DNA from: Saccharibacillus sp. O23
Lineage (GTDB): Bacteria > Bacillota > Bacilli > Paenibacillales > Paenibacillaceae
DNA length: 64,000 nucleotides
Assembly: GCF_002205895.1 (NCBI RefSeq)
Contig: NZ_NJDE01000010.1
Span: 1 to 64,000, forward strand
Reading direction: 5' to 3'
Shown here: positions 28,513 through 37,626 of the stretch, piece by piece
Numbering within the stretch: position 1 is the stretch's first letter
Layout: every line of letters starts with the position of its first letter
The notes under the pieces: model-generated
The model's input: the letters and a program-made list of their open reading frames with translations, nothing else
Databases searched by the model: none
Told to the model about the DNA's origin: nothing
Translations under genes and position numbers: made by a program

Positions 28513-29443
28513 GACATCATCCGCCAAACTGCCGGAGAATACGAAATGGAATTTCAACTTCGTTAAAGCCAGCAAGTATTTCTACATGTTCTCGATTATC
28601 GTGACGCTGGCGGGCATCATCAGCTTGTCGGTGTTCGGATTGAATTACGGCGTCGACTTCCGTTCCGGTTCGAACGTGGATATCTCGGTATCCAAAGTCG
28701 TCAGCAAAGAAGAAGTCGCCAAAGTCGTCAGCGATGCCAAGCTCGATCAAGAAGCGAATATTACCGCAGGCAGCACGCGGATCAATATTCGTTTCCCGGA
28801 AGTATTGACCGATACGCAGGTGCAGACGCTGCAAACGACGTTCAACAGCCAGATCGATCCCAAAGCTTCTTACGAAGTCAATACGGTAGACACCGAAATG
28901 GCCAAAGAGTTGGAGCGCAACGCGCTTTTGGCGATCGCGGTAGCGAGCGTCGGCATCGTCATCTATGTCACGATCCGCTTCGAATGGCGCTTCGCGCTGT
29001 CGGCCATCGTGGCGCTCCTGCATGACGCGTTCTTGGTCATCAGCGTATTTTCCATTCTGCGGTTGGAGGTCAATCTGACGTTTATCGTCGCGATTCTGAC
29101 CATCATCGGTTTCTCGATCAACGATACGATCGTTATCTTCGACCGGATTCGCGAGAACCTACGTTTTGCCAAGAAGCAGACGCACGAAGATCTGGAAGAT
29201 GTCGTGAACAAGAGCGTATCGCAGACGATGACGCGTTCCTTGGGTACGGTCTTCACCGTATTCATCGCGGCTTTCGCCCTGCTCGTTCTCGGCAGCGAAT
29301 CGATCCGCATGTTCTCGCTGGCGATGGTTATCGGCCTGCTGTTCGGTACGTACTCTTCCATCTTTATCGCAAGCCCGTTGTGGTTGGCTCTGCGAAGCAA
29401 GAAGAAGCCGTCCGCGCCCAAACCTGCCAAAGCAACCAATTAA
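28502..29443 (+). CDS. secF: Protein translocase subunit SecF
   Basis: The 313-aa partner of SecD has six helices, the FGLNYGVDFRSGSNVD motif after helix 1, and IIGFSINDTIVIFDRIREN near residues 202-220. GTG 28502 is preferred over GTG 28493. The AAGGGGAG ribosome site ends immediately before 28493 but is correctly spaced for 28502. The gene overlaps the end of secD by 11 nt, implying translational coupling. The tail is Lys/Pro-rich. Confidence 0.95.
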   Translation: MSSKTSSAKLPENTKWNFNFVKASKYFYMFSIIVTLAGIISLSVFGLNYGVDFRSGSNVDISVSKVVSKEEVAKVVSDAKLDQEANITAGSTRINIRFPEVLTDTQVQTLQTTFNSQIDPKASYEVNTVDTEMAKELERNALLAIAVASVGIVIYVTIRFEWRFALSAIVALLHDAFLVISVFSILRLEVNLTFIVAILTIIGFSINDTIVIFDRIRENLRFAKKQTHEDLEDVVNKSVSQTMTRSLGTVFTVFIAAFALLVLGSESIRMFSLAMVIGLLFGTYSSIFIASPLWLALRSKKKPSAPKPAKATN

Positions 29444-29559
29444 AGTTTGACGGTTTGACCGCAACAGCAAGATCGGAATCATCTTTTGATCAGGTCGGGC
29501 AATGTACAAGCGCATTCGGATTGTCCGGATGAAATCCAAACGTGCTACGGCTGCTTTGC

Positions 29560-29595
29560 AAAGCCGCGTCCTGTTTCTCGAGACGCGGCTTTTGT
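29560..29595 (+). terminator. secDF terminator
   Basis: AAAGCCGCGTC pairs with GACGCGGCTTT around an 11-nt loop, 117 bp after secF. Only four T residues follow in all, so it is moderate. Confidence 0.7.
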
Positions 29596-29629
29596 GATTC
29601 GAAGCGATGCCTAAGAGAGGGGAATAAGG

Positions 29630-30550
29630 ATGACGGTCCGTCAACAAAACATCGAGAAATCCGCAAGTCGGACCGATGTTTTCATGCTTGGCGCTGCTGC
29701 GCTGATCAAAGGAATCGGAGGTTGGATCGGCGGAAGTCCGGCGCTTCTCGCGGACGCGCTGAATTCGGCGGTCGATGCGGTTCGCGGCAGCGGGGAGCGC
29801 GCCGTTCGGCCAAGCGGCAAACGCAAAGCGCTGGTCAAGATGCTGTTGGCCACGCTGATCTTGGTCGGAGCGATCGAAGCCGTAATCTCCGGAATCGGGC
29901 GGCTGATGCGCGATCCCGGCGAAACGGCGGATGTGCGCGCGGTGGCGGCATTCTTCGCGGCGGTGGTTCTGGGCGAAGCGCTGTTCCTGCTGCGTTACCG
30001 CAGTTTGAACCGAGAACAAGCCGAAACGGCTAGGCAGTATGCGACGGAACATCGATTTTCGCTTTATGCTTCGATGTTGGTGGCGGTAGGGATGGCTTTG
30101 TCGGTTGCCGGCGTCGCTTTCGAGATTCCCGAGTTGATCTACGCCGATTCGGCGGTATCGCTGCTCGTAGCCGTTCTCGCGATCGTCAAAGCGCTAAGGC
30201 TCATGCTGCAGGTGTTCGACGAATCGCCGACAGCCGCGCAGCAGGGCGAAGCGGATCCCGCTCCTTTCGTAGAGACCGTTCAGCGGGTGCGAGGCGTTAT
30301 CGAGGTTCGGGAGCTTCATGCTTTCCGTTCGAACGATACGGTGAAGATCGAACTGATCTTGAGCGTGAATCCGCGCATGACGGTCAGGGAAGCGGAAGAG
30401 GTCGCTCAACGTTCGCGCGATCTGCTGCTGCATCGTTTCGTACAGGTGGTCGAAGTCAGCGTACGGATCGAGCCTTACCAGACCGGGTACCCGTACAAAT
30501 CGAACGACGATCTGCTCGGCAGCAGCGAAGAACCTACGATCATTCAATAA
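29630..30550 (+). CDS. CDF-like cation transporter with altered metal site
   Basis: The 306-aa protein has the cation diffusion facilitator layout: about six helices (to about residue 195) and a C-terminal ferredoxin-like cytoplasmic domain (VRGVIEVRELHAFRSNDTVKIELILSV-type). In helix 2, the usual metal motif ADxxHSxxD reads ADALNSAVD, so His is replaced by Asn. In helix 5, the usual DAxHHRSD reads ATEHRFSL, with the final Asp lost. The fold call is good. Metal transport, specificity or even activity is uncertain. It sits between secF and recJ and begins after a terminator. Confidence 0.72.
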   Translation: MTVRQQNIEKSASRTDVFMLGAAALIKGIGGWIGGSPALLADALNSAVDAVRGSGERAVRPSGKRKALVKMLLATLILVGAIEAVISGIGRLMRDPGETADVRAVAAFFAAVVLGEALFLLRYRSLNREQAETARQYATEHRFSLYASMLVAVGMALSVAGVAFEIPELIYADSAVSLLVAVLAIVKALRLMLQVFDESPTAAQQGEADPAPFVETVQRVRGVIEVRELHAFRSNDTVKIELILSVNPRMTVREAEEVAQRSRDLLLHRFVQVVEVSVRIEPYQTGYPYKSNDDLLGSSEEPTIIQ

Positions 30551-30646
30551 ATCATTCCATACACCGATGAAGACGGACACGGACGCGGAGCAATCCGCGT
30601 TCGTTCGATTTTGTTCGGTAAAAGGCGAAGAAAGGCAGGTGAGCGT

Positions 30647-33094
30647 GTGCTTCATTCTCAATATCAATGGAAGATCGCGCGTCCGGAGCAGGAAGCGATC
30701 GATCGGCTGAGCGCGGAGCTCGGCGTGTCTCCTCTGTTGGCGTCGCTTCTGATCAACCGCGGATACGAAGGCGCGGAAGCGGCGGCCGAATTCTTGGATG
30801 CGGATGCCGATTTGTCCGGGCTGCACGATCCGTTTCTTCTGTACGGCATGGAAGCGGCCGTTCGGCGGATTCGCGAGGCTTTGGAACGCGAAGAACGAAT
30901 CTGGGTATACGGCGACTACGATGCCGACGGCGTATCGAGTACCGCGCTCATGATTCGGCTGATGAACCGTCTGGGCGCCGATTTCGGAACTTATATTCCG
31001 CATCGGTCGAAGGAAGGCTACGGGCTGCACCGCCATGCGATCGACGCCGCTGCCGGAGAAGGCGTCAAGCTGATCGTGACGGTCGATACCGGGATCAGCG
31101 CGGTCGATCAGATCGCTTACGCGGCTTCGCTCGGCATCGATGTCGTGGTCACCGACCACCACGAGCCGCCGGCCGTTCTTCCGGAAGCGGTTGCTCTGGT
31201 CAATCCGAAACTGCCGATGTGCGAGTATCCGTTCAAAGGCTTGGCCGGCGTCGGAGTCGCGTTCAAATTGGCTCATGCGCTGCTCGGCGAACCTCAAGAA
31301 CAGTGGACGGATCTGGCCGCGATCGGCACGGTAGCGGATTTGATGCCGCTGACCGGGGAAAATCGGCTGATCGTGGCCCGAGGCATCGAAATGATGCGGC
31401 GAAGTCCTTCTCCCGGAGTAGAGGAGCTGCTGGCGGTAGCAGGCAGCAAGCCCGAGCAGTTGACTTCGGTCGGCATCGCTTTTGCTATCGCGCCGCGGAT
31501 CAATGCCAGCGGACGCTTGGAACATGCGGATCGAGCCGTGGAATTGTTGACGACGGCCGACCGCTCCCAAGCCGAGATGCTGGCGATGGAACTCGATCTG
31601 TTGAACAAAGATCGCCAGAAGAACGTCGAAGACATCGTCAGCGAAGCCCGTACCATGTTGGAGGCCAAGATCGCCGCCGAAGGCCGGGTGCCGGACGTGA
31701 TCGTGTTGGCCGGAGAAGGCTGGAACGTCGGCGTGGTCGGCATCGTGGCTTCGAAGATTCTCGAGCGGTATTACCGTCCGACGATCATCCTGGGCATCGA
31801 TGCCGAGAAAGGCACCTGCAAAGGTTCCGCCCGATCGATTCCGGATTTCGATATCTACGAGGCGCTGCTGTCGGTCGAAGAAACGATGCAGCATTTCGGC
31901 GGACACCCTTCGGCGGCCGGCATGAGCCTGCTGCGCGAACGGCTGGAAGACTTCGAACGGGGATTGGACCAACATGCCGCGCAGGTGCTGCGGCCGGAAC
32001 ATCTGGTTCCGACGACCGAAGCGGAAACGGAATGCCGGCTCTCCGACGTCACGATCCCCGTGATCGAAGAGTTGGAGCGGATGGCTCCGTTCGGCATGAG
32101 CAACCCGACGCCGCAGCTTGTATTCCGCGGAGTCAAGCTTCAGCGGATCATGACGATGGGCAAAACGAATACGCATCTGAAATTGGTCGTCGAGCAGGAC
32201 GGCTGCGCCGTCGAGGCCGTCGCTTTCGGCAGAGGCGCATTGGCCGAATATCTGAGCGAAGGCGATCGGGTCGATCTGCTGGCGGAACCGGGAATCAACG
32301 AGTGGCGAGGGAGCCGGAAGCCGCAGTTGATGGTGCGGGATTTGGCGCTGCCGGCGCTTCAAGTGTTCGATCGGCGTTCGCCGACCGCTTCAGCCGACGA
32401 GATCGTCCGCTTCCGCAAACGAGCGGAATCCGTGCTGGCCTGCGGCCCGGACGAGATCGCGGCCGCCGTAAACAAAACGACACTAAAAGTTTTGGGCAAG
32501 ACTCTAGCGCAACTTCCCGTTTGGCTGTATGATGAACATTCCGGGATTCAAGGTACGGAGATCACGCTGTCGGGCGCGAACCCGACGGGGACCAAAACGC
32601 TCTTTCTTCTCGATCTTCCCGATACGGAAGCGCAGTTGAATCGGCTGTTGGCCGAAGCGCCTTCGCTCGAAAATATCGTGCTGCTGTATCCGGTCGGCGG
32701 GCCGTCCGCGGAGCGGCTCAGCGAGCCGAGCCGGGAGCGGATCAAAACGATCTACGTGGAACTTCGGCGCGCCGCGGCGGAGAATGCGGACGAGGAGCCG
32801 TTGGTTCGCCGATTGAGCCAAACGTCCGGCTGCTCGCCGCGAATGATTCGGATGACGCTGGACGTATTCGAAGAACTTCGATTCATTGTACGAAGCGAAG
32901 GAAGAGTGCAGGCCGAACCGAGCCCGCCCAAAGCGGCGTTGGATTCGGCCGAAGCGTATCGCGTTCTGCGCGATGCGGAGGAGATGGAACGCAGATTGCT
33001 CGGTCCGGGCGAAGACCTTGCGGCTTGGCTTGCAGAGCGGGTCCGGAAACTGCGTGCCGGAGCCCCGGACGATGCTTTAACTTTTTCGGTGTAG
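30647..33094 (+). CDS. recJ: Single-stranded-DNA-specific exonuclease RecJ
   Basis: RecJ is a 5'-3' ssDNA exonuclease in recombination and mismatch repair. The 815-aa protein has the DHH-family motifs VYGDYDADGVSS (about 87-98), VTVDTGISA and VTDHHEPP (about 168-175). The DHHA1 part has NVGVVGIVASKI and GGHPSAAGMSL, followed by the OB-fold. An extra C-terminal domain of about 230 residues, seen in Firmicutes RecJ, follows. GTG 30647 is chosen because GGTGA sits 4 nt upstream; an upstream TTG lacks a ribosome site. The next gene is apt, as in B. subtilis. Confidence 0.95.
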   Translation: MLHSQYQWKIARPEQEAIDRLSAELGVSPLLASLLINRGYEGAEAAAEFLDADADLSGLHDPFLLYGMEAAVRRIREALEREERIWVYGDYDADGVSSTALMIRLMNRLGADFGTYIPHRSKEGYGLHRHAIDAAAGEGVKLIVTVDTGISAVDQIAYAASLGIDVVVTDHHEPPAVLPEAVALVNPKLPMCEYPFKGLAGVGVAFKLAHALLGEPQEQWTDLAAIGTVADLMPLTGENRLIVARGIEMMRRSPSPGVEELLAVAGSKPEQLTSVGIAFAIAPRINASGRLEHADRAVELLTTADRSQAEMLAMELDLLNKDRQKNVEDIVSEARTMLEAKIAAEGRVPDVIVLAGEGWNVGVVGIVASKILERYYRPTIILGIDAEKGTCKGSARSIPDFDIYEALLSVEETMQHFGGHPSAAGMSLLRERLEDFERGLDQHAAQVLRPEHLVPTTEAETECRLSDVTIPVIEELERMAPFGMSNPTPQLVFRGVKLQRIMTMGKTNTHLKLVVEQDGCAVEAVAFGRGALAEYLSEGDRVDLLAEPGINEWRGSRKPQLMVRDLALPALQVFDRRSPTASADEIVRFRKRAESVLACGPDEIAAAVNKTTLKVLGKTLAQLPVWLYDEHSGIQGTEITLSGANPTGTKTLFLLDLPDTEAQLNRLLAEAPSLENIVLLYPVGGPSAERLSEPSRERIKTIYVELRRAAAENADEEPLVRRLSQTSGCSPRMIRMTLDVFEELRFIVRSEGRVQAEPSPPKAALDSAEAYRVLRDAEEMERRLLGPGEDLAAWLAERVRKLRAGAPDDALTFSV

Positions 33095-33162
33095 GAAGGG
33101 CGGAAGCCGTTCTTCCGCCCGGCAAGGACGAACCGAAAGATAAGACTTAGGAGGAGATTCAT

Positions 33163-33675
33163 TTGGATTTTAATCAACATATTCGCGTCATTCCCGATTT
33201 CCCGAAGCCGGGAATCAGCTTTAAGGACATCACGACGCTGCTCGGCAACGGTCCGGCTTACCGCGAGGCGATCGACGCGCTCAAGAAACAGGTCGAACAC
33301 CTCAAGATCGATCTGATCGCGGGACCGGAAGCCCGCGGCTTCGTCGTCGGCGCGCCGCTGGCTTATGCGCTGGGCGTCGGCTTCGTGCCGATTCGCAAAA
33401 GCGGCAAGCTGCCGTACAAGACGGTAGAAGTCGAATACGAGCTGGAGTACGGAACGGACCGTTTGGCGATGCATATCGACGCGGTTCAACCGGGACAAAA
33501 CGTGTTGATCGCCGACGACCTGCTCGCGACGGGCGGAACGATCGCGACGGCGGTAAGTCTGGTTCGTCAGCTCGGCGGCAACGTGGTGGGCGCGGCATTC
33601 CTGATCGAGCTGGAAGAGCTGAACGGCCGCAGCCGTCTCGACAACGTCGACGTGTTCAATTTGATTCAAGGCTAA
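33163..33675 (+). CDS. apt: Adenine phosphoribosyltransferase
   Basis: Apt salvages adenine to AMP using PRPP. The 170-aa protein carries [15 protein letters not shown] at the N-terminus, [15 protein letters not shown], and the PRPP-binding signature [14 protein letters not shown] (about 114-127). The start is TTG 33163 behind TAGGAGGAG. The recJ-apt-relA order of B. subtilis is interrupted here by a KhtTU-type pair and uraA. Confidence 0.97.
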   Translation: MDFNQHIRVIPDFPKPGISFKDITTLLGNGPAYREAIDALKKQVEHLKIDLIAGPEARGFVVGAPLAYALGVGFVPIRKSGKLPYKTVEVEYELEYGTDRLAMHIDAVQPGQNVLIADDLLATGGTIATAVSLVRQLGGNVVGAAFLIELEELNGRSRLDNVDVFNLIQG

Positions 33676-33728
33676 GTGCCTGCACGTATACAATCTGCGT
33701 ATGTATGACAACTAAGACATATGCGTAA

Positions 33729-33782
33729 AAACTCGCGATTTGCGATCCCGTGAAGGAAACGGGAGCAAATCGCGGGTTTTTC
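33729..33782 (+). terminator. apt terminator
   Basis: CGCGATTTGC pairs with GCAAATCGCG, extended inside by CCCGT/ACGGG, and followed by GGGTTTTT. It ends the recJ-apt unit. Confidence 0.9.
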
Positions 33783-33956
33783 TCGTTTTTATCCTCTATT
33801 CCGCCGAAAAGAACAAAAAACGCGAAAAAAACGCCTTTTTTTGAAACCTAATTCGATACGGTCCGTATAGCATAGGGAGACTCGACGTTAGAGCCTCTTT
33901 TCGTATTGGGGTTCTGCGCCGTAAGTCCGCATTTTGGAGTTAAGGAGGGGAATCGA

Positions 33957-34454
33957 ATGTCCGTAATCAGAGAGACCGACCTGCCGGGGATCGGGCGTAA
34001 ATTCCTGGTCGATACCGAAGAGGGAGAGCGCTTCATCGTGATTCTGCACGAAGACGGCAAACGCGAACTGTTCTGCCCGTCGCCGGTGGAGCCCGAAGAA
34101 TTGATGCGAGTGGTGACGCTGAACGATACGGAAGCCCGGCAGTTGGGCGGAATCATCGGCGGCATGAATTATCAGCCCACGGCGCTGGAGAAAGCGGAGC
34201 ATACGCTCGACCATTTGTCTATCGAATGGTACAAGCTGCGCCGGGGCGCAAGAGCGATCGGCCGTTCGATCGGCGAGCTGAAGATTCGGGAGAACACCGG
34301 AACGGTCGTGATCGCGTCGATCGAATCGTCGCACAAACAGACGGTCAATCCGGGTCCGGAATACGTGCTCGGCGAAGGCATGACGCTGGTGCTGGCCGGA
34401 GAACGTCAGAACATCCAGGCTTTGAAAAGGATGCTGGAAGTAGGTGAGGCTTGA
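33957..34454 (+). CDS. khtT: Cation:proton antiporter regulatory subunit, KhtT-like
   Basis: KhtT-type proteins gate the membrane antiporter KhtU through a C-terminal RCK_C/TrkA-C domain that senses c-di-AMP or pH. The 165-aa protein has an N-terminal beta-rich KhtT domain (LPGIGRKFLVDTEEGERF) and a C-terminal RCK_C fold (ARAIGRSIGELKIRENTG through GEGMTLVLAGERQNIQAL). ATG 33957 follows AAGGAGGGG. Its stop overlaps the antiporter start (TGATG), so the two are translationally coupled. The third B. subtilis partner, khtS, is not visible. Confidence 0.85.
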   Translation: MSVIRETDLPGIGRKFLVDTEEGERFIVILHEDGKRELFCPSPVEPEELMRVVTLNDTEARQLGGIIGGMNYQPTALEKAEHTLDHLSIEWYKLRRGARAIGRSIGELKIRENTGTVVIASIESSHKQTVNPGPEYVLGEGMTLVLAGERQNIQALKRMLEVGEA

Positions 34455-35671
34455 TGGATCATATGGTTTTCGAGGTCGGAGTCGCGGTTCTGCTGATCGC
34501 GCTGGCAGGGTTCCTGTCGGCCAAGCTTCGCTTCTCCGTCGTTCCTTTCTACATCCTCGCGGGAATGGCCGTCGGGCCCCACGCTCCGCACTTCGGATTG
34601 ATCGATCTTCGCTTTATCCACAGCGCCGAGCTCATCAACTTCATGGGCCGGCTCGGCGTGATCTTCCTGCTGTTCTATCTGGGACTCGAGTTTTCCGTCG
34701 GCCGATTGGCCAAAGCCGGCAAATCGATCGCGGTGGGCGGCACGATCTATATCGCGATCAACTTTACGTTGGGTCTGATCTTCGGCTTCCTGTGCGGATT
34801 CCCGGTGCTGGAGACGCTCGTGATCGCGGGCATCACGACCATTTCGTCCAGCGCGATCGTCGCGAAAGTTCTGGTGGACTTGAAGCGGACGGCCAATCCG
34901 GAGACGGAAATGATTCTGGGCATCATCATGTTCGAGGACGTGTTCCTCGCGGTGTACTTGTCCATTCTGTCCGGTCTGCTGCTCAGCGGCGCAACGACGC
35001 TCGGAGGCGTTCTGCTGTCTGCGGGAATCGCGCTCGGGTACATGCTGCTGGTGTTGATCGTGGGACGGCTGCTCGTTCCGGTCCTTAACAAGATCCTCGG
35101 CGTCTCGTCGAACGAGATCTTCTTGACGACGATCTTCGCGATGCTGTTCATGGTCGCGGGTTTCTCCGAGACGATCCACGTCGCGGAAGCGATCGGCGCT
35201 TTGTTGGTGGGACTGGTGCTCGCGGAGACCAAGCATATGCATCGGATCGAAAAAGCGATCCTGCCGTTCCGCGATTTCTTCGGCGCTTTGTTTTTCTTCA
35301 GCTTCGGTCTGACGATCGATCCGCTCAGTCTGGGAGGCAATGCGGTATGGCTCGCGATCGGCGCGGTCATTCTGACGATCATCGGCAATTACACGGCGGG
35401 CATGTTGGCCGGGCGCAGCGGCAAGCTGTCGCCGAAAGCTTCTTCCAACGTCGGTCTGACCATCGTATCGCGCGGCGAATTCTCCATCATTATGGCGAAT
35501 CTGGGCGCGGCGGGCGGACTGATGGCGATCCTTCAGCCTTTCGCGGCGATCTACGTATTGATTCTGGCGGTACTCGGGCCGTTCTTGACGAAAGAATCGG
35601 CGATGGTTCACCGGTTCGTGAGCAAGATCATTCCGATGAAACCCAAGCCCGGCGGAGACAAACTGCAATGA
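34454..35671 (+). CDS. khtU: CPA2-family K+(Na+)/H+ antiporter, KhtU-like
   Basis: The 405-aa protein has about 12 helices of the Na+/H+ exchanger (CPA2) fold. Visible landmarks are LGVIFLLFYLGLEFSVGRL near 73-91, TISSSAIVAKVL near the predicted ion site, and FFSFGLTIDP near 282-291. It has no cytoplasmic RCK domain of its own; the upstream KhtT-like protein supplies it. It probably exports K+ in exchange for protons under alkaline or methylglyoxal stress. ATG 34454 is preferred over TTG 34451 because it overlaps the khtT stop by one base. Confidence 0.87.
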   Translation: MDHMVFEVGVAVLLIALAGFLSAKLRFSVVPFYILAGMAVGPHAPHFGLIDLRFIHSAELINFMGRLGVIFLLFYLGLEFSVGRLAKAGKSIAVGGTIYIAINFTLGLIFGFLCGFPVLETLVIAGITTISSSAIVAKVLVDLKRTANPETEMILGIIMFEDVFLAVYLSILSGLLLSGATTLGGVLLSAGIALGYMLLVLIVGRLLVPVLNKILGVSSNEIFLTTIFAMLFMVAGFSETIHVAEAIGALLVGLVLAETKHMHRIEKAILPFRDFFGALFFFSFGLTIDPLSLGGNAVWLAIGAVILTIIGNYTAGMLAGRSGKLSPKASSNVGLTIVSRGEFSIIMANLGAAGGLMAILQPFAAIYVLILAVLGPFLTKESAMVHRFVSKIIPMKPKPGGDKLQ

Positions 35672-35860
35672 CGTTGGTCAACAGGAATTATTTTCCTATA
35701 ACATGGATCGGGAGCGTTCCATTACCGGATGTCCGTATCATGGGAAAATAACTCGTGCAGCAGTGCGTCGTCTCCGTCCGATGCGGGAAGTCCGCGGGTC
35801 GGGTTCGTTCGCGGGGCCGGAAGCGGCGTACAGGAATAACCGCCTTCGGGCGGGCAGCAG

Positions 35861-35906
35861 AAAAAGGCCGTGCGGCCTCTTCGCGAGAAGAGGAGCACGG
35901 CCTTTT
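35861..35906 (-). terminator. Bidirectional terminator between khtU and uraA
   Basis: AAAAAGGCCGTGC pairs with GCACGGCCTTTT around an inner CCTCTTC/GAAGAGG stem. T-tracts occur on both strands, so it can end khtU readthrough and the convergent uraA. Confidence 0.88.
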
Positions 35907-35937
35907 CGGCGTTCGCATAAGACTGCCGGCGAGTGGA

Positions 35938-37257
35938 TCAGATATCCGGCGTTTTGACTTCCGTTTCGATTTCTTCTTTTTCGTTGGACAGACCGATCAG
36001 CGCGATCAAACGGAAAACGAGATTGACCACGATGCCGACGATCGTCGCCAAGGCCATGCCTTTCAGCGTTACGGTGCCGATCGTCAACGTTACGCCGCTG
36101 AGGCCGGTCCCCAGAATGATCGCCGCGAGCAGCATGTTGACCGATTTGGAGAAATCGACTTTCTGTTCCACGAAGATCCGCAGGCCGGATACGGCGATGA
36201 TGCCGAACAGCAGCAGCGACACGCCGCCCATGACGGGCTGCGGAATATTGCTGATGACCGCGGAGAATTGGCCGAAGAACGACAGCACGATCGCGATGAT
36301 CGCCGCGCCGCCAATCACGAATACCGAGTACACGCGAGTCAGCGCCATAACGCCGATATTTTCGCCGTAAGTGGTGTTCGGCGTGGAGCCGACGAAACCG
36401 GACAGGATGGTCGACACGCCGTTGCCGAGCAGCGAACGGTGCAGGCCCGGGTCTTTCGACAAGTCTTTGCCGACGATGTTGCTCGTGACGAGCAGGTGGC
36501 CGATATGCTCCACGATGACGACGAGCGCGGCGGGCAGGATCGTGAAGATCGCGGCCGCGTCCCAAGTCGGCGTGGCGAACTGCGGCAAGGACAGGAAGCT
36601 GGCTTCGCCGACCGCCGCGGTGTTGACTTCGCCCATGAAGTAGGCCACGGCATATCCGGCCGCGATGCCGATCAGGATGTGAATGATCTTAGGGAATCCG
36701 CGGAACAATACGGCACCCAGCACGGTGACCGCCAGCGTCACCATCGAGATGGTGATCGCGTTCGCGCTGTAGCTGACATTGCCCGTCGCGGCGTCTGCGG
36801 TACCCAGCAGTCCGGCCATATTGGCCGCGGTCGGCAGCAGTTCGAGACCGATCAGCGCGACGACGCAGCCCATGACGACGGGAGGAAACACGAAGTCGAT
36901 CCAGCCCGTTCCGGCCGCTTTGACCAGCAGGGCGACGAGGACGAATACCACGCCGATGACGATGAACGCTCCCAAAGCTTTGGAATAGTTCTCCATGTTG
37001 CCGGGCTCGACCAGCACGACGCCGACAGGACCGAGGAAAGCGAAGCTCGATCCCAGATAAGCCGGAATTTTGCCTTTGCAGATCAGAATGTACAGCAGGG
37101 TGCCGATCCCGTTCATCAGCAGGATGACGCTCGGGTCCACCCCGAACAGGGTCGGGACCAAGACGGTGCTGCCGAACATGGCGAACAGATGCTGCAAACT
37201 GAGCAGAAGTCCGGGGGCGAAAGGCGGTCTTTCATTCACTTGGATTTCGCGCTGCAA
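35938..37257 (-). CDS. uraA: Uracil permease (NCS2 family)
   Basis: The 439-aa nucleobase:cation symporter has 14 helices. It begins with the family's QHLFAMFGSTVLVPTLFGVDPSV and carries GSSFAFLGP, the substrate-site VIVEHIGHLLVTSNI and the NCS2 signature GSTPNTTYGENIGVMALTRVYS. It imports uracil by proton symport. The start is TTG 37257, 9 nt after AAGGAG on the reverse strand. It is monocistronic between khtU and relA, with a hairpin in its leader. No PyrR-binding loop was recognised. Confidence 0.95.
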   Translation of the reverse strand: MQREIQVNERPPFAPGLLLSLQHLFAMFGSTVLVPTLFGVDPSVILLMNGIGTLLYILICKGKIPAYLGSSFAFLGPVGVVLVEPGNMENYSKALGAFIVIGVVFVLVALLVKAAGTGWIDFVFPPVVMGCVVALIGLELLPTAANMAGLLGTADAATGNVSYSANAITISMVTLAVTVLGAVLFRGFPKIIHILIGIAAGYAVAYFMGEVNTAAVGEASFLSLPQFATPTWDAAAIFTILPAALVVIVEHIGHLLVTSNIVGKDLSKDPGLHRSLLGNGVSTILSGFVGSTPNTTYGENIGVMALTRVYSVFVIGGAAIIAIVLSFFGQFSAVISNIPQPVMGGVSLLLFGIIAVSGLRIFVEQKVDFSKSVNMLLAAIILGTGLSGVTLTIGTVTLKGMALATIVGIVVNLVFRLIALIGLSNEKEEIETEVKTPDI

Positions 37258-37285
37258 AAAATCTCACTCCTTAGGGCATAGGTTT

Positions 37286-37318
37286 GAGCCGCTCCGGACA
37301 AGCGGAGGGAGCGGCTCT
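37286..37318 (-). other. Hairpin in the uraA leader
   Basis: GAGCCGCTCC and GGAGCGGCTC form a 10-bp inverted repeat about 29-61 nt upstream of the TTG start. It has no T-tract. It may affect translation or mRNA stability, or be part of a pyrimidine-responsive element not otherwise recognised. Confidence 0.45.
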
Positions 37319-37401
37319 TGGCGGATGAGAAAAACGGGTGGAAAACGGCTGAACGCCGAGGCCGAAAGAGCCAAATCCGTACGCGCTTGATCATCTTAGC
37401 T

Positions 37402-37430
37402 AGATTACAGAGATTTTTGTTTTTTTTCAA
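37402..37430 (-). promoter_or_regulatory. Candidate uraA promoter
   Basis: On the reverse strand TTGAAA (37425-37430) and TAATCT (37402-37407) are spaced by 17 bp in an AT-rich stretch. The match is moderate. Confidence 0.5.
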
Positions 37431-37559
37431 TAACATTTTCGCGAAAAACGCGAATAACTTTCGGATTTAGACAATCGCGTGACCAAAAGCCGATCCGCCG
37501 CACGCGCGCCGCGCTTTCATGAGGTTATGGTGAAGAAAGCAACAATTTCCCTGCACGCA

Positions 37560-37588
37560 TTGACGGAGGTAGTCCTAAAAGGCATAAT
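37560..37588 (+). promoter_or_regulatory. relA promoter
   Basis: TTGACG (37560-37565), a 17-bp spacer and CATAAT (37583-37588). A perfect 12-bp palindrome, CCTATCGATAGG (37600-37611), lies just after the predicted transcription start. Confidence 0.75.
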
Positions 37589-37626
37589 GAAAGGAAAACC
37601 CTATCGATAGGCCTGAATGCGTAGGA

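Noticed and set aside
33783-33956. Possible c-di-AMP (ydaO-type) riboswitch before the KhtTU-like genes
   Set aside because: The gap is AT-rich with short repeats but lacks the conserved ydaO core segments, and is short for that class.
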